Positions 8,922-16,105 of a stretch of DNA of 64,000 nt are shown one piece after another (position 1 is the stretch's first letter; every line of letters begins with the position of its first letter). Position numbers and translations under genes: made by a program. Source of the DNA: an uncultured Eubacterium sp. GTDB lineage: Bacteria; Bacillota; Clostridia; Oscillospirales; Acutalibacteraceae. The stretch spans positions 124,001-188,000 of the forward strand of contig CAJTLP010000001.1 of assembly GCA_910577195.1 (NCBI GenBank). The letters run 5' to 3'. Under the pieces are notes generated by a model. That model worked only from the letters and a program-made list of their open reading frames with translations. It ran no database searches and had not been told where the DNA came from.

Positions 8922-9815
8922 TTATGCCTCCTTTTCCGCACGCTCGCAGCGTTCTTTATAGTATTTATCAAGGCTCTCGTTTGCCTGCTTTTCCATAGCA
9001 TCATCCAGTGAGCCGTAGTGCCACAGGTAATTGTCCTTCATAAAGTCAACACCCTCGCCCTTGAAGGTATCCATAATAATAGCAGTCGGTTTGTCTCCGC
9101 CGTCCTGATGATTCTTAATGGATGCCTCAATTGCATCATTAAGCTCTTTGATATTGTGACCGTCAACACGGATTACATTAAAGCCGAAAGCCTCAAATTT
9201 CTTGTCAACAGGCTCAACCTTCATCTCGTCATCAACACGTCCGTCAATCATACACTTATTCATATCCGCAAGAACAACAACATTTGAAAGCTTGAACTGA
9301 GCAGCACTCATAGCAGCCTCCCAGTTTGAGCCCTCGTTAAGCTCGCCGTCGCCCGTAAGTACAAAGTTCATATAGTCAATGCCCTTTACTCTTCCTGCAA
9401 GTGCAAAACCTACTGCAAGTGAAAGTCCGTGACCCAATGAACCTGTTGAGCAGTCAGCACCCTTAACCTTATTGCAGTCAAGATGCATACCAACCTTAGC
9501 ACCGGTAAGATTGAATATTTTCAGCTCATCAACAGGAAAATATCCAAGATCGCAAAGAATAGGCGCATAACCTACTGCACAATGACCTTTGGAAAGAATA
9601 AAACGATCCCTGTCTTCCATTTCAGGATTAGAAGAATCAACCTTCATAAAACGATAATACAATGTAACCATCGCATCCATCGCACTGAGTGAGCCGCCGA
9701 TATGACCTGAACCGCCCCAGATTGCTGTCTGGATAGCCATTCTTCGCATTTCGTCAGCCTTTTTTTCAAGACGCAGCCATTCAGCTTTGTCAAACGGCTT
9801 GTAATCAATTGGCAT
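8922..9815 (-). CDS. Transketolase, N-terminal subunit (split enzyme)
   Basis: The 297-aa protein is the thiamine-diphosphate-binding half of transketolase. The metal/diphosphate motif GDGELNEGSNWEA is visible, as are the substrate-site stretches SGHIGGSLS and LSKGHCAVGYAP and the loop GSLGHGLS. It should pair with the product of the adjacent gene to make one active enzyme. ATG at 9815 follows an AGGGGG ribosome site. The sugar donor and acceptor cannot be read from sequence. Confidence 0.92.
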   Translation of the reverse strand: MPIDYKPFDKAEWLRLEKKADEMRRMAIQTAIWGGSGHIGGSLSAMDAMVTLYYRFMKVDSSNPEMEDRDRFILSKGHCAVGYAPILCDLGYFPVDELKIFNLTGAKVGMHLDCNKVKGADCSTGSLGHGLSLAVGFALAGRVKGIDYMNFVLTGDGELNEGSNWEAAMSAAQFKLSNVVVLADMNKCMIDGRVDDEMKVEPVDKKFEAFGFNVIRVDGHNIKELNDAIEASIKNHQDGGDKPTAIIMDTFKGEGVDFMKDNYLWHYGSLDDAMEKQANESLDKYYKERCERAEKEA

Positions 9816-9860
9816 AATATATCCCCCTTAATAATATATATGATAAATAATTATATAAAA

Positions 9861-11132
9861 TTATTTTAATCCGATATCCTGATGTCTCTTTGCAACAACT
9901 GAGAAAGCATCCTCTGCAATATCAATTGCAAGCTTGATATCCTCGTCAGTAATCGCAGCATTAATGAAATGATTATGATGTGATGCAAGGAAAAGTCCTC
10001 TTGATACGCACTCAGCAATCCATTCCTGATGCAGCATAAGACTGTCATCATTAGCTATTCTGAGATAGAAAAGTGCCGGCTCACCTGATACAACAAGATT
10101 AAAGCCGTGCTCCTTACCTGCTGCTTTCAGACCGTCAGTAAGCTGAATACCCTTTTCTCTGAACATGGTTGGAATATCAAGCTTTTTCATCTTTGGAATA
10201 CAAGCAAGACAAGCAGCAAAAGGCTCTGCACTCATCCAGTATGAGCCTGTATAAACAACAGATGATGCGGTGTTCTTCATATGCTCCTGACCGCAGACAG
10301 CTGACATATTATAGCCGTTTGCAAGTGCTTTACAGAAACAGATAAGATCAGCCTTAAATCCGTAGTAATGGTCTGAACCTTGAAGATCAAGTCTGAAACC
10401 TGTACGAACATCATCAATAATCAGCACCATTCCGTGATCATCACAGAACTTGCGTACCTTTGCCCACTGCTCCTTTGTAGCGCATTCATTATCCTTGAAG
10501 TTACCGTGATCATACGGCTGCGCAATCAGACCTGCCACATCACCGCCGCAGGCATCATAGGCAGCCTGCATAGCATCCATATCAAACCAAGGAACGACGA
10601 TATTATTTTCAACCTCTTCCGGAAGAATGCCCGGATAGTCAATCTTCTGTGCCCACTGGAAATCGCCGTGATAATATCCCTTAAAGAACATCATCTTTTT
10701 CTTGCCGGTATGCGCACGTGCACACATAACGCTGAAGGTTGTAGCATCTGAACCGTTCTTCATAAAAAATGCCCAGTCAGCCATAGCAACAGTATCCTTT
10801 AAAAGCTCAGCACATTCAACCATTTTGTAGGATGGAGAAGTAGTACAGTTACCGATTTTAAGCTGTTCCATAGCTGCTGCATCAACATCATCATCGCAGT
10901 AGCCAAGAACATTAGGACCATATGCACACATAAGGTCAAGATATTTATTACCGTCAACATCCCAGAAATATGTACCCTTTGCTTTCTGTGACATTAAAGG
11001 CCATTTTGTAATTGGAAGGAATAATCCCTCTGACGGACCGAGATGTCCGTATACGCCTGATGGAATTGCATTTAATGCTCTCTGAAACCACTCGGCACTT
11101 TTTTCATGTGTATATTCAGGAAATTTACTCAT
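9861..11132 (-). CDS. Class III PLP aminotransferase, glutamate-1-semialdehyde aminomutase-like
   Basis: The 423-aa enzyme has the fold-type I layout of HemL and related class III aminotransferases: KNGSDAT at residues 125-131, GYYHG at 152-156, IIDDVRTGFR at 238-247 and the likely PLP Lys268 in CKALANG. It departs from true HemL at several of these sites, for example DDVRTG where HemL has DEVMTG, and no haem genes are nearby. It probably acts on another amino compound made or used together with the transketolase. ATG 11132 is chosen because AAGGAGG lies upstream; the frame is open 42 bases further. Confidence 0.85.
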   Translation of the reverse strand: MSKFPEYTHEKSAEWFQRALNAIPSGVYGHLGPSEGLFLPITKWPLMSQKAKGTYFWDVDGNKYLDLMCAYGPNVLGYCDDDVDAAAMEQLKIGNCTTSPSYKMVECAELLKDTVAMADWAFFMKNGSDATTFSVMCARAHTGKKKMMFFKGYYHGDFQWAQKIDYPGILPEEVENNIVVPWFDMDAMQAAYDACGGDVAGLIAQPYDHGNFKDNECATKEQWAKVRKFCDDHGMVLIIDDVRTGFRLDLQGSDHYYGFKADLICFCKALANGYNMSAVCGQEHMKNTASSVVYTGSYWMSAEPFAACLACIPKMKKLDIPTMFREKGIQLTDGLKAAGKEHGFNLVVSGEPALFYLRIANDDSLMLHQEWIAECVSRGLFLASHHNHFINAAITDEDIKLAIDIAEDAFSVVAKRHQDIGLK

Positions 11133-11423
11133 TATCACAATCCTCCTTAGGCAAAAACAACCAAAACCGAACACGGTTTAAAATGGCCGCTTTGCCCTTA
11201 TTCTGTGTTAAAAATACTCGGAATACATAAAGTATTCCTGTGTTTTTGTGCCTTGATTAAGAACAAATCGGCACATTTTAAACTGCTTTGCACCAAAAAC
11301 AATTGAATTTAAGATAAGATTTGGTTTTTGAGATTGCAGCTTTGCTGACGCAAAGCAAAAGCGAAAATGCCAAATATTACTTAAAGGCTTTGTTTTTGGC
11401 GGTTTGGGTTTGATTGTCTTTGC
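11133..11423. repeat. Intergenic inverted-repeat element inside the transketolase cluster
   Basis: The ends of this spacer are imperfect inverted repeats: GGCAAAAACAACCAAAACC near 11152-11170 pairs with GGTTTGGGTTTGATTGTCTTTGCC near 11401-11424. Inside, GTTTAAAATG (11176-11185) pairs with CATTTTAAAC (11274-11283), and GGAATAC/GTATTCC (11220-11238) makes a hairpin. The spacer could fold into a long RNA structure between two genes of the cluster, acting as processing site or attenuator, or be a small non-coding mobile element. No open gene is seen. Confidence 0.5.
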
Positions 11424-12188
11424 CTATCCTAAGTAGACAGCAACTCTGTCAAGAATACGATTAATATTATCAACCATTGAAATCATACCTGCCATATGAA
11501 TATTGCCTGCACAAAGCTCAGCCATAGTTGAGGCTGTGCCTGTAAAAAGACCATATGCAAGATCAATAGAATTGAATTCCATAATCGCTCTCGGAGTATC
11601 AGGCTTTTCCTTTATTGTCTCAAAATGGTGATTACGTACACGAAGTGTTGAATAGCAAACATCTGTAATACCCATCTGAACGTCACCATCAACCGTATAA
11701 AGTGCCGACTGCTTTGAAATGGAATCTGAATTGGCCAGTGCTGAAAGCGCACCTGAAATTGTGTAAAATGTAAGAATTGTTGACTCTTCAAAAAAGTCCC
11801 TATTCTTTAGATTTTCCTCACTCGGCATTAACAACTTTGTCAATCTGTCAGTAAGCTTGGTAAACGGACCAAGTAAAAATGCAAGCACCTGAGGTGCATT
11901 TTTAACAGGGAGACCCGGCTTGCTGTTATCAATAAGAGCATTGAACTTTTCAGGTGATGAAAAATTCATTTTACAGGTACAGCCGTAGCTGCCCTCGCTC
12001 ATTTTACAGCCGTCCTTTGAAAAATGAAAAGTACAGCATGGACCGTCTGCAACATCAAAACAAATAGAAACAGGCTTTTTCATAGCAGCACATACTGCCT
12101 TAGCCTCTTTATCCAGCTCACAAAGATTTTCAAGGGTTGCAAGTACGCCGTACATATTTACATATGCCATTGCTTTTGCTTCTTTCAA
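11424..12188 (-). CDS. SCP2-like protein B of the split-transketolase cluster
   Basis: This 254-aa protein is related to the product of 7069-7866. Both contain a strand-rich SCP2-like unit with an FSSxEKxNA segment, and both end in a second SCP2-like pattern (here GNIHMAGMISMVDNINRIL). It has several cysteines near residues 60-85 (GPCCTF, YGCTCKM), which is unusual and could bind a metal or be redox active. Translation likely starts at a TTG (12188) with AAGGAGG 7 bases upstream; the first internal ATG is at 12170. It is the first gene of the cluster. The function is unknown. Confidence 0.6.
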   Translation of the reverse strand: MKEAKAMAYVNMYGVLATLENLCELDKEAKAVCAAMKKPVSICFDVADGPCCTFHFSKDGCKMSEGSYGCTCKMNFSSPEKFNALIDNSKPGLPVKNAPQVLAFLLGPFTKLTDRLTKLLMPSEENLKNRDFFEESTILTFYTISGALSALANSDSISKQSALYTVDGDVQMGITDVCYSTLRVRNHHFETIKEKPDTPRAIMEFNSIDLAYGLFTGTASTMAELCAGNIHMAGMISMVDNINRILDRVAVYLG

Positions 12189-12317
12189 AATAATTCCTCC
12201 TTAATTGATTATTATGAAATCCTTATTATAGAATATATACAATCGTATTATAGCATATATAGGATTTTATAGCAACAAATTACAAAAATTAATATTTTAC
12301 AATTTTGTAAAGAAACT

Positions 12318-12356
12318 AAAAAGCACAAGCAGGTGCAATACCTGATTGTGCTTTTT
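12318..12356 (-). terminator. Terminator of the lipoprotein gene at 12395
   Basis: The arms AAAAAGCACAA (12318-12328) and TTGTGCTTTTT (12346-12356) enclose a further CAGGT/ACCTG stem. T-rich sequence follows in the minus direction. Confidence 0.8.
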
Positions 12357-12394
12357 ACAAGTTGTTTCAAATACAAATTACTTCTTTTTATATA

Positions 12395-12916
12395 TTAAAA
12401 ATCATATTGAACACACAAAGACTTGCCATACCAAGTCTGCTCTTTTGTTCCATCCATATATTCAAACTCAATTTCATCAATATGAACTTCAGTACAAGCC
12501 TGAGCATAGAACAACGGATCACCATAAATATAAATATTTCCATTCGGCTCTACTGGTCCTGATACTTTTTGTTTCATTTCAGTTTTACCACTTATATCAT
12601 CCGCTACAAGATCGCCTACAGAATTATAAAATGAAATTGTTGCCGTATAATACTTAATCGTTTTATTTCCAATATATTTCTCTTTTATGTTAACATTTAT
12701 TCCCCCAACGCTATTCATAACAGCATACCCTTTTGGATCACCTTGTAATAAGGTATCTCTATCAACTTCTGTATTCTGTGTTGTGGGTTGAGTTGTTGTG
12801 GTCGTTGTAGTTGGTACAGCCGTAGTTGCTGCAGGCTGTATATAACTATCGGCACATCCACAGAATACGGATATAATTACAAGCACTGCTGATATAATCG
12901 ATAATATTCTTTTCAT
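12395..12916 (-). CDS. Small lipoprotein with Thr-rich linker
   Basis: The 173-aa protein has a signal peptide with lipobox VFCGC (Cys near residue 21), then a low-complexity linker rich in Thr and Pro (residues about 28-50). A compact C-terminal domain of about 110 residues follows. The linker suggests that the domain is held away from the membrane. The domain resembles extracellular beta-sandwich modules of the FxLyD type in pattern (NKTIKYYTATISFYNSVGD), but this is a tentative reading. It has its own terminator. Confidence 0.75.
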   Translation of the reverse strand: MKRILSIISAVLVIISVFCGCADSYIQPAATTAVPTTTTTTTQPTTQNTEVDRDTLLQGDPKGYAVMNSVGGINVNIKEKYIGNKTIKYYTATISFYNSVGDLVADDISGKTEMKQKVSGPVEPNGNIYIYGDPLFYAQACTEVHIDEIEFEYMDGTKEQTWYGKSLCVQYDF

Positions 12917-12969
12917 AATAAAACTCCTCTTAATTTATCATTTCTTCTTATTAAATAAGAATTTATTTT

Positions 12970-13422
12970 TTACGCTATTTTATCAAAACAAGCATTCGTA
13001 ATACCTTGAGATGCAGAGCAAATTACCTGCTGAATAAATTTATTCACTTGAGTATTCGTAAAAGAAATAAACTCTGCACCTTTAGGTGTTGCGTTATAAT
13101 AAATTAGTCCGTCAAGTTTTTCTTTCTGAACTAATCCCCATTCCTCAAGCTGAGTATTGATACTTTTAAATTTTTCGTCAGTAATATTATACAAGGCAGG
13201 AACAACATTCTTTCCTTTATAATAAGCCTTCACAAAACTTTTATATATTGAATAGCCTTTGCATTTTCCCCTTTCGGTATATGGAATTCTGGCATTATTA
13301 GGTATGATTATTTCATCTTTTTCATTATAAATCACTCCTGGTATATATTTTTTCTTAATCCATTCAAGAACAATTTTTTTATTTCTTATATCTTCTTTAA
13401 CCATAAACTCTTCTATCGTCAC
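12970..13422 (-). CDS. Unknown protein divergent from an XRE regulator
   Basis: This protein of about 150 aa is basic and has no membrane segment. Its N-terminal part (MVKEDIRNKKIVLEWIKKKYIPGV) resembles a short helical DNA- or partner-binding region, and the end is compact. I do not recognise the family. The start is uncertain: GTG at 13422 has AGAGGTGA at good spacing, while GTG at 13434 overlaps that site. It is transcribed away from a small XRE repressor gene with a palindrome between them, so the pair may be a regulator and its target, or a toxin-antitoxin-like unit. Confidence 0.6.
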   Translation of the reverse strand: MTIEEFMVKEDIRNKKIVLEWIKKKYIPGVIYNEKDEIIIPNNARIPYTERGKCKGYSIYKSFVKAYYKGKNVVPALYNITDEKFKSINTQLEEWGLVQKEKLDGLIYYNATPKGAEFISFTNTQVNKFIQQVICSASQGITNACFDKIA

Positions 13423-13463
13423 TATGTTACTCACCTCTTTCTTCGATTTACCCCTTGATAATT

Positions 13464-13496
13464 ATAGGTCAATTTCACCCTATTGTCAATAGGTCA
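13464..13496. promoter_or_regulatory. Operator palindrome between the divergent pair
   Basis: A perfect palindrome CCTATTG-T-CAATAGG spans 13479-13493. ATAGGTCA occurs twice, at 13464-13471 and 13489-13496, 25 bases apart. This is typical of a binding site for a small XRE repressor controlling both directions. Confidence 0.6.
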
Positions 13497-13537
13497 TTAT
13501 GCCATAATTTAAATATAAATGATTAAAGGAGGCACCT

Positions 13538-13759
13538 ATGAGCAGACTAAAAGACTTAAGAAAAGAAAAAGGTTACACACAAATAAAAATGCAAATGTTA
13601 ACAGGAATTGACCAAAGTGATTATTCAAAAATTGAAAATGGAAAACGTTATTACACATTTGAACAATGCAAGAAAATCGCAAAAGCATTGGACACAAGTA
13701 TGGATTATCTCGCAGGGCTTACAAATGAAAAAAAGCCTTATCCAAGAACAAAAAAGTAA
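13538..13759 (+). CDS. Small XRE-family HTH transcriptional regulator
   Basis: The 73-aa protein is essentially a single helix-turn-helix domain. MSRLKDLRKEKGYTQIKMQ leads into the recognition helix region DQSDYSKIENGKR, followed by the usual LAKALD-like helix and a basic tail. ATG 13538 has AAAGGAGG 8 bases upstream. It probably represses itself and the divergent gene through the palindrome at 13479-13493. A hairpin terminator starts right at its stop codon. Confidence 0.9.
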   Translation: MSRLKDLRKEKGYTQIKMQMLTGIDQSDYSKIENGKRYYTFEQCKKIAKALDTSMDYLAGLTNEKKPYPRTKK

Positions 13760-13789
13760 AAGCACTGAACACGCGTTCAGTGCTTTTAC
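13756..13789. terminator. Bidirectional terminator after the XRE gene and trpS
   Basis: A perfect 15-bp stem (13756-13770 with 13775-13789, loop ACGC) starts inside the last codon of the XRE gene. A-rich and T-rich flanks serve both convergent genes. Confidence 0.9.
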
Positions 13790-13806
13790 TTTAATATATT
13801 ATTATT

Positions 13807-14820
13807 TTATTTTGCTAAAAAGCCGATTTTTTTCATTGCCTTATCAAGGGTACGCTGGGACACACGCTGTGCAATTTCAGCACCCTTTGTCCACTGCTCC
13901 TGAAGATAAGCTTTATCAGCCATATACTCTTTATATTTTTTCTGAACAGGCTCAAGCTCTGCAACCACTGCCTCGCCCACTGCGGTTTTAAAATCGCCGT
14001 AGCCTTTTCCTGCAAACTCTGACTCAATAGCATCAAAGTCCTTGCCTGTAACAGCAGAATAAATCGTCATCAGATTATTGATACCGTCCTTGCCCTCTGC
14101 ATAGCGGACGCTCATTTCACTGTCGGTCACAGCACTCTTAAACTTCTTCATTATCACATTCGGCTCATCGGTAAGATAAACCGTACCCTTAGGGTTAGGG
14201 TCAGACTTGCTCATTTTCCTTGTTGGGTCGGCAAGGCTCATTACTCTTGCACCGTTCTTTGGAATATAAGGCTCAGGGACTGTAAACACATTACCATAAA
14301 TTCCGTTAAAGCGCTCTGCAATATCCCTTGCAATTTCAAGATGCTGCTTCTGGTCTGCACCAACAGGAACAATATCAGCCTGATAAAGAAGAATATCGGC
14401 AGCCATAAGACAAGGATATGTGAAAAGACCTGAGTTAACATTATCAGAATGCTGCTGAGATTTATCCTTGAACTGCGTCATTCTGTTAAGCTCACCAAAC
14501 ATTGTATAGCAGTTCAGCAGCCAGCCGAGCTGTGAATGCTGCGGAACGTGTGACTGAACAAACAGAATACTCTTTTCAGGATCAAGACCTACTGAAAGCA
14601 AAAGGGCATAAAGCTGAATAGTCTGTTCTCTGAGCTTTTTCGGATCCTGTCTGACTGTAATTGAATGTAAATCTGCAATACCGAACACCGTATCAAAATC
14701 ATCCTGAAATGCCGGCCAGCCCTTCATTGCACCGAGATAGTTACCCAGTGTGGGTATGGATGTAGGCTGAATCAGTGACAGACTTCTTTTTTTGCGTTCT
14801 TTCTTTATTTCTTCAGGCAT
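13807..14820 (-). CDS. trpS: Tryptophan--tRNA ligase
   Basis: TrpRS charges tRNA-Trp with tryptophan. The 337-aa protein has the class I signatures: PTSIPTLGNYLG at residues 19-30 as the HIGH-like site and KMSKS at 202-206. ATG 14820 is preceded by GGAGG at 7 bases. The leader before the gene is only about 80 bases and holds no T-box that I can see. Confidence 0.96.
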   Translation of the reverse strand: MPEEIKKERKKRSLSLIQPTSIPTLGNYLGAMKGWPAFQDDFDTVFGIADLHSITVRQDPKKLREQTIQLYALLLSVGLDPEKSILFVQSHVPQHSQLGWLLNCYTMFGELNRMTQFKDKSQQHSDNVNSGLFTYPCLMAADILLYQADIVPVGADQKQHLEIARDIAERFNGIYGNVFTVPEPYIPKNGARVMSLADPTRKMSKSDPNPKGTVYLTDEPNVIMKKFKSAVTDSEMSVRYAEGKDGINNLMTIYSAVTGKDFDAIESEFAGKGYGDFKTAVGEAVVAELEPVQKKYKEYMADKAYLQEQWTKGAEIAQRVSQRTLDKAMKKIGFLAK

Positions 14821-14857
14821 AATATTACCTCCATTAGATTTATAACATATTGACAGT

Positions 14858-14878
14858 GGGCGGATATGGAATCCGCCC
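14858..14878. repeat. Short GC-rich palindrome of REP type
   Basis: GGGCGGAT (14858-14865) and ATCCGCCC (14871-14878) form a hairpin with loop ATGGA. Two related hairpins with the same ATGGA or similar core occur at 50742-50804, so this seems to be a dispersed short repeat. Confidence 0.6.
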
Positions 14879-14903
14879 CTCATAATTTAAGTATAATGAT
14901 ATA

Positions 14904-16094
14904 TTATTTAATATATTCCTTTGCAACCTCACCGAGAGCCTTAACACCGTTTACGATTCCCTCATTGGACGGAGTAGAGAAATTAAGGCGGATATACTGG
15001 GTCTTGTCCGTATCATTCATCAAGAATGCATTACCCGGAACAACAGCAACCTTTTTCTCAACGGCTTTCTGTACGAACTCGAGCATATCTACATCATCAG
15101 GGAGTTTGCACCAGATGAAGAGTCCGCCCTCAGGTCTCACATACTCAACAAAGTCACCCAACTCCTTATCAATGCAGTCGCACATCAGATCAAGCTTTTT
15201 CTTATATATCTTCTGTATCTTTGCAATATGAGCATCAACATCATATTTTTTGAACCACTCGTCCACAATCATCTGATTCAGGCAAGGTGTATGAACATCG
15301 GATGCCTGCTTGCCGACAGTCATTTTAGCAAGCAATGACTGATGCGCAATACAGTAAGCCACACGCAGACCGGGTGCAAGTATCTTGGAGAATGAGCCTG
15401 CATAAACCACAATACCCTCATCGTCCATTGACTTGATTGTAGGGAGTTTTTCACCTGCAACACGCAAATCGCCATATGGATTATCCTCAAGAATCACTAC
15501 GCCGTATTCCTTAGCAAGAGCATAAAGTCTTTTCCTCTTTTCGAGTGACATTGTGGCACCTGACGGATTCTGAAAATTCGGTATTGTATAGATGAATTTC
15601 ACATTTTCGGTTGTTTTCAGTGTTTCCTCAAGCACATCCACATTCATACCGTCAGCCTCAACAGGGATTCCCTTGAGATTACAGCCGTATGAACGGAAGC
15701 AGTTGAGTGAGCCGATAAATGACGGCTCCTCGCAGATTACTGTGTCACCCTCATTGCAAAGCACCTTTGTAACAAGGTCCATAACCTGTGTAGCACCTGA
15801 AACAATGATGATATTATCATAATCATTGCCGATATTTTCGTGCCTTTTCATCCAGTTCATTATTGTATCACGCAGCGGCTGATAGCCCTCTGATACACCG
15901 TACTGAAGTGCATCAATCGGTCTTTCCTGCAATATCTCCTGTGCAATAGCCTGAACCTCCTCCACAGGGAAGGCATCAGGTGCAGGGTTGCCTGCAGCAA
16001 GAGGAATAATGGACGGATCAGCTGTTGCTTTTAAAATCTCTCTGATGGCACTTGGCTGGAGAGAGGATATTTTATTTGAAAAAATATAATCCAT
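14904..16094 (-). CDS. PLP-dependent aminotransferase (class I/II, LysN/MocR-like fold)
   Basis: The 396-aa enzyme has the fold-type I aminotransferase features: GNPAPDAFP near residue 35 for substrate, the NPSG motif at 176-179, the EDNPYGDLR loop near 203-211 and the PLP Lys237 in AGSFSKILAPGLR. It resembles the 2-aminoadipate/aromatic aminotransferase subgroup that also forms the C-terminal half of MocR regulators, but it lacks a DNA-binding domain. The substrate is not certain. It lies between trpS and the glycerophosphotransferase genes. Confidence 0.88.
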   Translation of the reverse strand: MDYIFSNKISSLQPSAIREILKATADPSIIPLAAGNPAPDAFPVEEVQAIAQEILQERPIDALQYGVSEGYQPLRDTIMNWMKRHENIGNDYDNIIIVSGATQVMDLVTKVLCNEGDTVICEEPSFIGSLNCFRSYGCNLKGIPVEADGMNVDVLEETLKTTENVKFIYTIPNFQNPSGATMSLEKRKRLYALAKEYGVVILEDNPYGDLRVAGEKLPTIKSMDDEGIVVYAGSFSKILAPGLRVAYCIAHQSLLAKMTVGKQASDVHTPCLNQMIVDEWFKKYDVDAHIAKIQKIYKKKLDLMCDCIDKELGDFVEYVRPEGGLFIWCKLPDDVDMLEFVQKAVEKKVAVVPGNAFLMNDTDKTQYIRLNFSTPSNEGIVNGVKALGEVAKEYIK

Positions 16095-16105
16095 TTTTTC
16101 ACCTT

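Noticed and set aside
9861..11132. True glutamate-1-semialdehyde aminomutase (hemL) for haem synthesis
   Set aside because: Active-site loops differ and no other tetrapyrrole genes are near; neighbours are transketolase and SCP2-like genes.
14821..14903. T-box leader for trpS
   Set aside because: The gap is too short and shows no specifier loop or T-box sequence; only a short REP-like palindrome is present.
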